64,000 nt of DNA from Chelonoidis abingdonii (lineage: Eukaryota > Chordata > Testudines > Testudinidae). Where the stretch lies: assembly GCF_003597395.2 (NCBI RefSeq), contig NC_133770.1, positions 95,190,462 to 95,254,461 of the forward strand, read 5' to 3'. The notes beneath the pieces were generated by a model. That model was not told the origin of the DNA, searched no databases, and saw only the letters and a list, made by a program, of their open reading frames with translations. Position numbers and translations under genes: made by a program. Positions 11,438 through 21,954 of the stretch are shown here, piece by piece. Positions within the stretch are counted from its first letter, which is position 1; each line of letters opens with the position of its first letter.

Positions 11438-13497
11438 TCCCATGGGGACTGATGGAGATATAAATGGTGCATAGGCCTCTTGCCCTCTTCACAAGGGACT
11501 GTAGCAGCCATTAAGGGGAGTTTGCTCAGTTTGTTGTACATGGTGCTCTCTAAACACACTGAAGAGGATGGAGGTGGCATTAATAGCTTTTGTTTGGAGT
11601 GGGGGCCTTGGGATGCTTTGCTTTCCAACACTTCCACAGCTTGCTCTCGTGTAGTTCTCATCTCGATAGCATCTCCATCATGTTTACTCCACTTCCAAGC
11701 CAATGCAGCCAGTTGTCTCCAACTCACACTGTGCTCCTTCCTGTTGCATTCATCTTAACCAGCACATCGGAGAAGAGAAGCAAAACGTATCAGGCAATTT
11801 TTGTGTGTGTGCCCCTAAGGCAGAAGCAAAAGTAGCTCACCTTTCCATAGCCGTGTTGGCTCCACAGTGCTGACAGTAACACAAACTTGGGCCTGTCAGA
11901 AAACTAAGCAGATGGGATTCAGCCAGTGCGGAGAGGGTCTGGAACATGGTACCATCTTCACAAGCCACTTGATATTACAGATAGGTCCAAGCTACAAACT
12001 TGAATAAAGATCTGGATTTTGACACACACACCCCCAACACCTATTCAGGATGTTTGGATATGGAGAGGAAAAGGGGAGTGTTTGAGCTCTTAGGGACACA
12101 CAGGTCAGGTAAAACATACAGATCTGGAGCCAGTTGTAGATTCTGAACCCATCCAGCCTTAGGTGGCGTTATGTGGATCTGGGTTTGGTTGGAGCCTATC
12201 ACTACTTGTTAATCATTATAACCACACACTTTAATTCAGTTAGTGTCTGAGATGCTGTACTTTCCAAATGACCAGCTCATATGACTCTGCGTTTTACCCT
12301 TTCAAAGGAGGCACTATTCTCAGAGCAAGTTGTGAAAACTGACAAGGCTGCTCACTATATATGTCAATCTAGAGTAGCTCCATTGGAGCCACTCTCCATT
12401 TACACCAGCAAGTGAGATCACAAGTGACTCCACTGAAAGTGAATGGAATTAGTCACACCAATCTAAATACAGAGTAAGAGCTAAAGTTGACATATAGTTT
12501 TCTTCCATCCTCGGGATACACAATCCATGTATTGGTGAAACAAAGATTCAATGTCTTTGTTCACTTTTAACTGAACAAATGAAAGCAAGATTTTTTTAGG
12601 CATCTATGAAAATGACCCACTTGGAGTAAAGGTATGTGGATAGCTATAGTTCAGAGCTATTCACCTCAGTTAATTCATCTTCCACCAACCTTTAGATAGG
12701 GGCCCAGTAAAGTTGTCTGACTATCTTTTGTAGTCAAGTTTGTTTATACCCAGTTTCAGATCACAATTAAGAAGAATTTCACTAGACAAGACTGTAATTA
12801 GTGAGGTGTTTAGTTCTCTGTAGTATCATTTATCTCCATCTCCTTCTTCCCACCACATACCCGAATTGACAGACATCTTAGAACACAAAGAATTAAATTT
12901 TCCTTGATTTCTTCAGCTGCCTTGTCCTGTTGACTTCAGGATCTGGCCTATGCTGTGTACCAACAACCTGTGTTGCATATTGGTTACTAGCTTGAACAAT
13001 TAGGAGTGTGTGTATGTGGTGTTTAGATGTGTTTGTAATTATTAGAACTGAGAGCACTGGCTGTTGGGAGTCTGAAAAGACAGGAAAGAGGGGGAAGGAG
13101 TTGAGGAAGCTGAGTGAGAGTTACAGAGGGTGCAGCAGCATCTTGATAAAGGGGTTTCCACTGTAAATAAAGTCCCGTTGAAGCTTGTTAGTACTTTGCC
13201 TGCTTGATACAACAGTGTATAATACACGTCAATTGGTCAGACGACTTCAGTGACTTATTTAACAACACAGTGTTCTAAATGGTCTGCAGAAATAGTCTGT
13301 CTCTGGGCAAAATGTTCCCTGGAAGGTCTCTCAGGCCAATATAACCTAAAAGAGTGAATGCCAAAGAGTGATTAAATGGGTAATTCTGTCCTAGAGATGG
13401 GTTTTATCAAGTATTGAGGGATCAGTGGCTAGGGATGACTCATGCCTAGATAAAGATCTAATGTTAATCAATCACGCATATCATCACTCTGAAAGCA
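11438..13497. other. Intergenic stretch, nothing recognised
   Basis: No gene or named repeat is visible. A palindromic, 'tgaatgg'-rich unit at about 12368-12470 resembles the dispersed 'gaagtcaatgg' family. Several small frames exist but none resembles a known protein. Confidence 0.45.
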
Positions 13498-13759
13498 TCA
13501 GATTTGGTATCCTTTCACAAGGCTTGACCATGGAACTGGCCTACTGATGCTATGTACTGGTATGTAGCCGATTTGGGTTTGATATCGACCATCACCTGGG
13601 TAGGGGATATGGGAGGGCTGCAAACCTTTGCTAAATAAATCATAAGTAGCTCGATGGATTTTAAGACTCTTGTGGCCAACTTGTATATTTTCCCCCTTGA
13701 TTGTAATGAAATATTTTTGATCTATGTATCTCATAGGATTTGAATGACAGTGCAAGAGA

Positions 13760-13789
13760 TTTGAAATTCTCTGCGCAGAGAATTTCAAA
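13760..13789. repeat. Perfect 30-bp palindrome
   Basis: The left half is TTTGAAATTCTCTGC and the right half is its exact reverse complement, with no spacer. It could form a cruciform or hairpin. No associated gene or target duplication is visible. Confidence 0.8.
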
Positions 13790-13919
13790 GAAGCATGGCT
13801 AGTGCAAACTCCTCCATGGTACTGAAACTTTAAAACTAATGTTTTCTGGTCACTGTCAACCTTACTATATACTACATCAAAAAATAGCCTGTGTTAAAAG
13901 ACCATTAAAGTTGCAAAGT

Positions 13920-14140
13920 CAAGCACTCAAAAATAGTAAGTGATCATGTTAACTAAGACCAAATCATAATGCGTAGGCACAAGGGGGGCAAATTGATGTT
14001 GCATGGGCAACCTTAATGTTGGTGTGTCCTGACTTTGGAATACTTGACTTTTGGTTCATCAGCACAAACCTCTACTGGCAGCAGTAGCAGGTATTCATCT
14101 TGAGTGTGGGCCTGTCACTACAGGGGCATGAGACATACAC
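13920..14140. repeat. Interspersed repeat, copy 1 (unclassified)
   Basis: This segment ('aaggggggcaaattgatgtt', 'gcaaccttaatgtt', 'ggcagcagtagcaggt', 'cctgtcactacagggg') shares an ordered series of motifs with 32430-32660. Both seem to be diverged copies of one family. No terminal structure is obvious. Confidence 0.45.
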
Positions 14141-14503
14141 TTTATCAATGGGTTTCCCAGCTATGTAGGGCGGATGTGAGGATAGGTATGCTATGTTTTT
14201 AAATCTGTAGCAGGAAGGCAGGCCAGAGGGGCCTAAGGAAGGTTCTAGGCAGAAGCTCTGCAGTGACACTGAGCAAGTGCAGTTTAGGGACAATACTATT
14301 TCCTGTCTTTTAACAAAGTTCCTTCTTCAGTATTAGAAGAAAGTGACACTGATTCTCATTTTCATGACTTTTGGCAGCAGAGATGGAGACTAGTGCAAGG
14401 GGAGATGGGGAAAGGAGATTTAAGGGCTCGAAATAGACTGGGGATGGGGAAAGAGTGTAGTGAGGGGTTGGGGGTGAGGAGGTGGAATGGAGGGCAATAA
14501 ATG

Positions 14504-14690
14504 AGGGGGGAGGGATAGCTCAGTGGTTTGAGTATTGGCCTACTAAATCCAAGGTTGTGAGTTTAATCCTTGAGGGGGCCACTTAGGGATCTGGGGCAAA
14601 AATCAGTATGTGGTCCTGCTAGTGAAGGCAGGGGGCTGGACTCAATGACCTTTCAGGATCCCTTCCAGTTCTAGGACATTGGAGATAAAC
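14504..14690 (+). mobile_element. tRNA-derived SINE (turtle type), first of a tandem pair
   Basis: The head reads 'gggatagctcagtggtttga', an excellent Pol III A-box region, with B-box sequence 'gttgtgagtttaatcctt' about 40 bp later. A linker with 'ctggggcaaaaatc' and a shortened CR1-like tail follow. It ends in an A/T-rich stretch ('attattatttatt') directly before the next copy. Confidence 0.88.
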
Positions 14691-14706
14691 CTATTATTAT
14701 TTATTG

Positions 14707-14885
14707 AGGGGAGGGATAGCTCAGTGGTTTGAGCATTGGCCTGCTAAACTGAGGGTTGTGAGTTCAATCCTTGAGGGAGCCATTTGGGGAACTGAGTAAA
14801 AATCTGGGGACTGGTCCTGCTTTGAGCAGGAGGTTGGACTAGATGACCTCCTGAGGTCCCATCCAACCCTGATATTCTATGACTA
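14707..14885 (+). mobile_element. tRNA-derived SINE (turtle type), second of a tandem pair
   Basis: Same orientation and family as its left neighbour, but closer to the family consensus: A box 'tagctcagtggtttgag', B box 'gttgtgagttcaatcc', tail 'gactagatgacctcctgagg' ending 'gatattctatga'. The two copies differ enough in linker and tail to be separate insertions rather than a local duplication. Confidence 0.9.
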
Positions 14886-17439
14886 TCCACGATTGGGGGA
14901 TAGGATATAGGTTCAAGGTAATATGGAGTGTAGAGTAGGGGAATAGAAAGAGATGAGATTGCAAAGGAGGGGAGGAGGATAGATGAATTTAACAGACCTT
15001 GGCAGGAGGGAAGAATGTGAGACTAGCAAAGAAGAGGTGGGGCAGGACCAGAGACTGGGAGGGGAGGAAATTGGGCAGGAGAATGCAAGCTGAGTTGGAT
15101 GGAGTGGGGCAGAATGACAGCTTCCCCCACTCCCATGGGCTAGGGCAGAGAATGTGGTTTGTCTCTCATTGCACTCATGGCTGGACGCCCACTGAAGAAT
15201 CAGAGACATACTGGGGTTGGAACAACTTCCTTCCTAAAAGCTGCAGAATCAGAAGACAGGCCAAAAATCCAAGTGATTTAAAAACACACGATCCTCAATG
15301 TGGTTTTAAGCCAGTCTCATGCATTTTGGGTCTGGCTCCATTTTGGAATACTGGGGATTAGCAATCCTGCAAGGACATGGAAGTGAGCATGTTTCAGGGG
15401 TGACAAGATTGGGAAGGAACAAGTGCAGCACATGGTGTGATGGGCAGGTAGCAGGGAGAAAGGAAGGGAGGGAAGAGAAAAGAGTGAGCAGATCGAAGCA
15501 CAAGGATTGAACAGAAACAAGTGTTCTGATTATTTACTTCAAAAATCTAATAGCCCTAACTGTAATGGAAATTTGGCTACAGTAGGCAGCATGGAATTAC
15601 ACGACTTGGAATCAGGCCAGGACATTGGGGCAGTATTTCTAATCTTGTGACAGGGATCTCAAATGACCACCAGTGACAGACTTCAGTTATGTCTCCTCAG
15701 AGAGATGGCACCTCACTCCAACACCGCAGTGTCCCTCATTTCATGCTGGGGAATTGATACAGTACTGACTTGGAGAAGAGCGCCATCTGCTGAATCGCTA
15801 GGATTGTTTCCTGCATCACGAGTCTTTTTCTTAGTGTTTTCCTATTCAGACAGATCCTTATGCAGCATGATCCTGCATGCATTCCTATGATGGCTTGTTC
15901 TCTCACTGAACCATCACAATTGTGCCAGGGACCTCTGTATTTTCATCCCAAATGTTTTGAAGAGCCTGCAGATCCCCTGGACACTTGGGACAAATGGTCT
16001 AAGAGGAAGAGAATCTTATAGACACTGTGCAGTTGTCAAAATGTTTGACCTTTTTCCAACTCCTCATTATGTGGCCTGCTATTTTCATTCCCCTTTGTTT
16101 TTAGGTCTGTGTGATTAAAAATAGGGAACATAGTTATTTTAACAATGTCAATAAGGAATTAATTTAGATAGCCATGTAAAGTTATGCTTCCAGCTTTAAT
16201 CCTATCTCTTTTGATTTAAATATTTAAATACAAACATGCCATTAAAATTCAATAGTCAGTCACATGCAGGCCTTAATTTAATATGGACCGTTTTGAGATA
16301 TAGTCTATAACTATATTAGCACAGATAGTACATAAAATTGCCTAGTGAACCCAAAATAGTAATAGATGTTTTTCTACTGGTATTTGTCCTTCATATTTTA
16401 TTTTAAAGTTACACTATCTAGTTATAAATAATAGATTAAAAAAACCTTTAATTTGGTATTATCATTTTATGAAAAGTGACTAATTTTTAAACTCCATCTT
16501 TTCAACTCTTTATGCCAATCATGTACTCTTTTTGCATTTCTCAGTTTAGGCAATCAATATGTCTGTTTCACGTCTGTTTAGATTTGTTTCGAGTCAGTCT
16601 TCCATTATGGTGGATTGTTTTTTTTTGTTTTTCCCAATGCTACAATTCACCATCTGGGACTATTTAAATCTGACCCAAACTTGGTTCAATTAACTCATTT
16701 TATATTTATTTAAATTATTCCCCTTTGTCTTTCTGTCTCTTCTCTCCCCCCAGTCCTAAACTTGTTAATGATGACCCTTCAAATATCTTTTGCAAGAGAT
16801 GAACTGACTTAGTCTTCTGATGTGATCCACTTAATCCAGCATCATGCCAAATATGTAGCAATTAATATTTACTGTCTTTATATTGCTAAATAAGTGGACA
16901 CCTCATATTATAATGTTTTTTTTGTATTCTGTGATTGTGATGTTTCAATTGTCTTTCGTTTGACTTAAAAATATTGATACTATTTGTATGTTTTTTGCGG
17001 TGCTACTAATCTATGAACTTCTCCTTATAGCAGGTCCAACCTGTAGAGCAGTTTAGATTAGATTCAATGGGCAGGATTTTTAAAAGCAACTAGTGATTCT
17101 CGGATGCCTTGGTATTTGTGTTCAGACTGAGACACCTTGCAGGGACCTTTGTTTTTGCTAGAAGCACTTTCTTATTTTTATTTTGCTCTTCCAGGCATTT
17201 TTCTTGAAGACATCTTTGCACGTCCCAGATTCTGTGCTGCTTGAGGGGCCAGCATAGCCCTGGGCACGAGCAATCCCTGTGACTTACTTGGGCTATAGCT
17301 GCTCCACTGCCCATAACATTTGGAGCGTGGTGTTCTCCAGCCAGTCCCTTAGCATGCACTTCTGCTGCCCGTGCATGGTGCACCTTCCCCCCTGCCATTG
17401 GCAGTATTGTCTTAAAAGCCATTTCCACAACCTCTAAGG
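14886..17439. other. Intergenic stretch, AT-rich in its second half
   Basis: No gene is visible. 14886-15520 is purine-rich on the plus strand; 16040-17040 is notably AT-rich and poor in recognisable repeats. No exon of a known gene was seen on either strand. Confidence 0.45.
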
Positions 17440-17639
17440 CAGGGGTAGCCAACCTGTGGCTCCAAAGCCACGTGCAGCTCTTCAGAAGTTAATATACAGC
17501 TCCTTGTATAGGCATTGATTCAGGGGCTGGAGCTACAGGAGCAGGGCCGGTGCAACCATTTAGGCCAACTAGGCGGTTGCCTAGGGCACCAAGATTTGGG
17601 GGTGCCAAAAAGTGGCGCCCCCCCAAATTTTTTAAATAG

Positions 17640-18090
17640 TTGCAGCCGCTGCTGCTGGAGGGGCTGAGCTGCCTGCAGCCGGCAGCCCAAGGTGTCCCCC
17701 GGGTCAGTGCGCCGCCACCGCAGCCCGGCAGCCCAGGGCGCCCCCCGCGTCAGGGAGCCCCCCTCCCTCCCCGGGGTCAGGGAGCCGCCNNNNNNNNNNN
17801 NNNNNNNNNNNNNNNNNNNNNNNNNNNNNNNNNNNNNNNNNNNNNNNNNNNNNNNNNNNNNNNNNNNNNNNNNNNNNNNNNNNNNNNNNNNNNNNNNNNN
17901 NNNNNNNNNNNNNNNNNNNNNNNNNNGGGTCAGGGAGTCGCCGCAGCCCAGGGCGCCGCCCCCCCCCCGGGGTCAGGGATCCGCTGCTGCAGCGACCCAG
18001 CAGCCCAGGGTGCCCCCCCCCGGGGTCAGGGAGCCGCTGCAGCGACCCAGCAGCCCAGGGCGCCCCCCACCCCCGGGGTCAGGGAGCCGT
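17640..18090. repeat. GC-rich minisatellite with assembly gap
   Basis: Repeated units contain 'cagcagcccagggcgcc' followed by 'ggggtcagggagccgc', with a period of roughly 45-55 bp and poly-C length variation. The true copy number is unknown because 17790-17926 is N. The long open frames here are by-products of the high GC content. Confidence 0.8.
17790..17926. other. Assembly gap (137 N)
   Basis: A run of N lies within the GC-rich minisatellite, the sort of place where assembly fails. Confidence 0.99.
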
Positions 18091-18541
18091 GGTTCCGGTG
18101 GACCTGCCGCAGGCATGCCTGTGGCAGCTCCGCCAGAGCCACGAGACCCGCGCGCGGGGCGGCGAAATGTCCCAGTGCCTAGGGCACCAGAAACCCTAGC
18201 GCCGGTCCTGTACAGGAGCCAACTTTCCAATGTGCCGGGGGGTGCTCGCTGCTCAATCCTGGCTCTGTCACAGGTCCTGCCCCCCTCCTCTGAGCCTGAC
18301 GTGCCCTCATTCCCCCCCACACACACGGCCTCCTGCATGCCACAAAACTGCTGATCAGGAGGTGCAGGGATGGGGAGGCACTGATCAGTGGGGCTGCTGG
18401 TGGGTGGGAGGTGCTGGGAGCTCAGGGGGGCAGAGGAGAACTGATGCGGGGCTGCTGACATATTACTGTGGCTCTTCGGCAATGTACATTGGTAAATTCT
18501 GGCTCCTTCTCAGGCTCAGGTTGGCCACTCCTGCTCTAAAG

Positions 18542-19149
18542 AGTCCAGTGTGGTGTAAATGCTCCTTAGTGGGGGGATAGAGTCTGCCCCCTTATGCCTT
18601 TCCTCTTTCATGTCACTTTGGACCTTGTTCTCCTCTCACATATCCCAGTTTCACATTGACTTCATTTGAGTTACTCCTGATTTACACAATTTTATGTGAG
18701 TGGAGGTTCAGGCCCTTTGTTTTTATTTTTAAACTTGCTCTCTGTCCCCCTGTACCACTTGGCTCTGTGTTTGCTATCCCCTCACACAAGCTGAACAGGA
18801 TTAGGCCAGCTCACTACTTGGCTTGGCAACCTCCTCAAGCAAACCCTATGTGTTCCAGAAAGTGGTGGTGGTATCAGTTCAGTAGGGGGCACGTTACTCT
18901 TAGAGTTCCTACTGAACCAAGATCCCAGCCAGCTAAAAGGTATTTCCTCTATAAGGCATTTTCCATACAAGCTATTTGCATAGCCAGAGAAGCTGTTTCT
19001 GTCATTGACAAAGGGGGTGGGAGGGGCTGCAGTGCTGCCCGCAGAAATAGTTTAATGTTAGGGCTGGTCAAACATTTCCATCAGAACTGGTTTTTTTTTT
19101 TTTTTTTTTCAAGAGAAAACTGGGTTGTCAAGTAAATGAAATTTTTGGT
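18542..19149. other. Intergenic stretch, nothing recognised
   Basis: No gene was recognised. A T-homopolymer runs through about 19091-19110. The 159-residue plus-strand frame across 18656-19135 has no familiar domain. Confidence 0.45.
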
Positions 19150-19960
19150 GAGAAGTGTCTGCATTGGGCTTTGTGACCAAGGTCCTCCTCTATCTTGGTG
19201 GGTCCTGCGCTTATTGGCGGATTTGCTCACATCAGTGATCTTCCCCTCTGGCGGAACCTGTTGTGTATTTGGTTGTCATGGTTTTTGTTCCTATGGCAAC
19301 TGAGTTAGATTATTAGGGGATAGCCCAGCCTGCTTCAGCTGCTCAGGTGAGCTCTGTGTCTGTAAATAAATGGTAGCTTCGTTAGCTGTCTGCTCTCTGG
19401 CCTCAAGTGATTTCTTCCTAAACCGGCTGCCCTCAAGGATATAACAGAACCCACAGTCTGGGTCAGCTCCTCCTGTGTCTGATCAGGAGTTGGGAGCTTT
19501 GGGGGGAAACCCGGGCCCGCCCTCTACTCCGGGTTCCAGCCCAGCGCCCTGTGGATCGCAGCTGTCTATAGTGCCTCCTGTAACAGCTGCGTTACAGCTA
19601 TAACTCCCTGGGCTACTTCCCCATGGCCTCCTCCAAACACCTTCTTTCTCCTCACCACAGGTATCTGATAATGCTTGTACTCCTCAGTGCTCCCGCTCAG
19701 CTCCTTGCACCTCTTGCTCCCAGCTCCTCACACACGCACCTCATTGACTAACTGGGAGGCTTTTAACTAGTTCCAGCCAGCCCTTGATTGGCTTCAGGTG
19801 TCCCAATGAATGTAGCTATCTCCACTGCCTTCTGGAAAGATCTTAATTGGCCCCAGTGTCTTGATTAACCTGGAGCAACTGCCGTTTGGTTACCATGGAA
19901 CCAGGGATTTGTTTAGCCTGGGGCTAACATACCTGTTCCTCACTACTTAGTGTAGCCATC
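19150..19960 (+). repeat. LTR-like retrotransposon fragment (tentative)
   Basis: The sequence resembles a long terminal repeat known to me from turtle genomes: 'tcttggtgggtcctgcgctt' near the start, 'tgtctgtaaataaatgg' with an AATAAA-type signal at about 19362, then 'ctcaagtgatttcttcctaa' and 'ggatataacag'. A GC-rich segment follows ('cccgggcccgccctctactc'). No paired LTR or coding region is visible. Confidence 0.45.
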
Positions 19961-20150
19961 TGGCCTTGCCCCATCACAGCTTTTTTGTCTAAATATTTAG
20001 AATTTTGACATTGTAGTGCCTTATGGGTGTTGTAGTTTGCTCCTTGTGTCCCCCATTCTTCTTTACTGGCCAGGAGCCATAGCTGGATTACATCTCCCAT
20101 AATGAACCACAACCAGGGACTCCAGCACTCACCAAATGGGGAGATTATGA

Positions 20151-20378
20151 GCTTGTCTATACTTACAGCGCTGCTGTAGCGCTTAGTATGTAATGTCTTC
20201 ACATGTGTAGTTAATCCACCTGCCCAAGAGGCGGTAACTATGTCAACAGGAGTTCTCATGTCACCATAGTGCTGTCTACACTGGGAGTTAGGTTGGTATA
20301 ACAGTCACTCAGGGGTGTAGAAAATCCAAGCAACATAGTTTAGTTATACTGACATAAGTTGGGAATGTAGACCAAGAC
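20151..20378. mobile_element. MITE-like element ('tgtctacac' family)
   Basis: The left end 'gcttgtctatacttac' and right end 'gaatgtagaccaag' are imperfect inverted repeats. Internal 'agcgctgctgtagcgctt' is itself palindromic. No coding sequence. At least five other elements in the window share ends of the type 'tgtctacact'. Confidence 0.5.
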
Positions 20379-21336
20379 TACAGTCTAACTGGGGATCCTG
20401 GCCATAGACGAGACTAAGACATGAGGAGCAAACAACTCCCATGAGGCTCATCAACTCCCATTTTTGGCCAAAATGTTTTGTTTGTGATCAATTGAATTTT
20501 TCTGTGGAAAATTTACACGTTTTCATATTTGTTGAAAATTTCTAAGGGGAGGTGTAGGGGAGCACATTTTCAAACCAGCTCTATAGAATAGTATGGGGGA
20601 GGGGAGAAGTTCTAGAAAGAAAGGAGTTCCTCTTTATTTGGCAGATTACTGGTTCAAAACTGGCTCAGGCCCCTAGGAGTAAAGCGCCCAGGCATCAGTA
20701 TCATTGGGTGACTTGTGGCAATCAATATAAAATCAATTCCTGTGGTCAGTCCAGTTTCCAGTGAGCAAGGTCCACATCCTGAAATTCACTGGACTTGGCT
20801 ATACTGGTACCCTCTGGGCATTCTCGGCAGAAAGGCCACAGATCAAATGGACATGGAAAACACCCTGAGAGATGGCCCCTCCAGAGCAACATTGGTGGTG
20901 CAGTGTGGAGAAGTCTGCACTGCTGTTGCCCATGATTTATCTATTGTGTGAATTAAGAGTGATAGTTTTTAAAGCTTTCTAACTGATGACTTACACCAAC
21001 ACAACTCAAATGCTGTAAAAGAGATCTAAGATATGTTCTTGTTGTAGATTTGCCACTGGAGTGTCTAATGAATTTCAGATTGGTACTGAGAGCAAATGGG
21101 AAACATTCCACCACCTATGTTCTATCACACTGAATTAGAGTTGGTAACGTATACACTGCTATTTAATGAGAGTACAGTATAGAGAAGAGGAGAGAGGTAT
21201 GAGAAACCCCAACTATAACTCCTGTGAGACAGAGTGGCAACACTTGGCAACTGAAGTTTTGGCGAAAAACTCTTAGGTTTCAATTTTTGCCAAAATTGTC
21301 CACAGTTTACAAAAAAAAATCTGACTTGCTCTAGAG
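20379..21336. other. Intergenic stretch, nothing recognised
   Basis: No gene or named repeat is visible on either strand. Confidence 0.45.
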
Positions 21337-21623
21337 CAGGGGCTGGCAACCGTTCAGAAGTGGTGTGCCGAGTCTTCATTTATTCACTCTGATTTAAGGT
21401 TTTGTGTGCCAGTAATACATTTAAACACTTTTAGCTCTCTTTCTCTATAACATACCTAAACTATTGTATGTAAAGTAAATAAGGTTTTTAAAATGTTTAA
21501 GAAGCTTCATTTAAAATTTAAATTAAAATGCAGAGCCTCCCGGACCGGTGGCCAGGACCTGGACAGTGTAAGTGCCACTGAAAATCAGCCTTTGGCATGC
21601 GTGCCATAGGTTGCCTACCCCTG
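21337..21623. mobile_element. hAT-like non-autonomous element
   Basis: The ends are CAGGGGCTGGCAACC and, inverted, CAGGGGTAGGCAACC. Possible 8-bp target duplication CTCTAGAG / CTTTACAG (6 of 8 match). Subterminal 'gtgtgccgagtc' and 'gcgtgccatagg' are related inverted motifs. About 290 bp with no transposase. Confidence 0.8.
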
Positions 21624-21778
21624 CTTTACAGCTAACAGGGCAGTGAGACCCACAACTCTTTCATATCCTAACTTGTGTGTTTACATTTGCAACTTTTTTG
21701 CATCTAAGGGCCTTAAAAGTGATTTTAAGTTAGAGGCGTGACTTTTCTGATGGAGATCAGGCTCTGAGTGTGAAAGGG

Positions 21779-21806
21779 GAGGGGGGGAGAGAGAGAGAGA
21801 GAGAGA
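21779..21806. repeat. (GA)n microsatellite
   Basis: A G-run followed by about ten GA dinucleotides. Confidence 0.8.
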
Positions 21807-21948
21807 AGGAAGGGCATGTGGGACACTTTGGTGATATTCTTCACTTTTCGACTTAAACAGTTATTAAATATCAGAAGTCTGTTTTCACATTAGAGACACT
21901 GTGAGACTTTCTGATGATGTGAGCTTCTATGCAGTATCATCCACACAC

Positions 21949-21954
21949 TTTATT
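21949..21954 (-). terminator. MATCAP2: Polyadenylation signal AATAAA (MATCAP2 candidate)
   Basis: Canonical AATAAA on the minus strand with a TG-rich sequence just downstream. Chosen as the first convincing signal after the stop codon. Confidence 0.45.

Larger units (their letters stand above)
17542..18210. mobile_element. hAT-like non-autonomous element (inner, nested)
   Basis: The ends are CAGGGCCGGTGC and, inverted, CAGGACCGGCGC, flanked by a perfect 8-bp duplication TACAGGAG (17534-17541 and 18211-18218). Subterminal 'cctagggcacca' appears in both halves. The core is a GC-rich minisatellite with an assembly gap. It inserted into the older element at 17440-18533. Confidence 0.9.
17440..18533. 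mobile_element. hAT-like non-autonomous element (outer), interrupted
   Basis: The left end is CAGGGGTAGCCAACCTGTGG and the right end, inverted, is CAGGAGTGGCCAACCTGAGC. Flanking 8-bp repeats CTCTAAGG (17432-17439) and CTCTAAAG (18534-18541) match at 7 of 8 positions. The CAGGGG ends and 8-bp target duplication are diagnostic of the hAT superfamily. No transposase is encoded. The element is split by another hAT-like element at 17542-18210. Confidence 0.85.

Noticed and set aside
14504..14885. tRNA genes
   Set aside because: The A and B boxes belong to SINE heads; the cloverleaf is degraded and a CR1-like tail follows.
17640..18354. Long Pro/Gly-rich frames on both strands
   Set aside because: They are by-products of a GC-rich minisatellite and cross an N gap.
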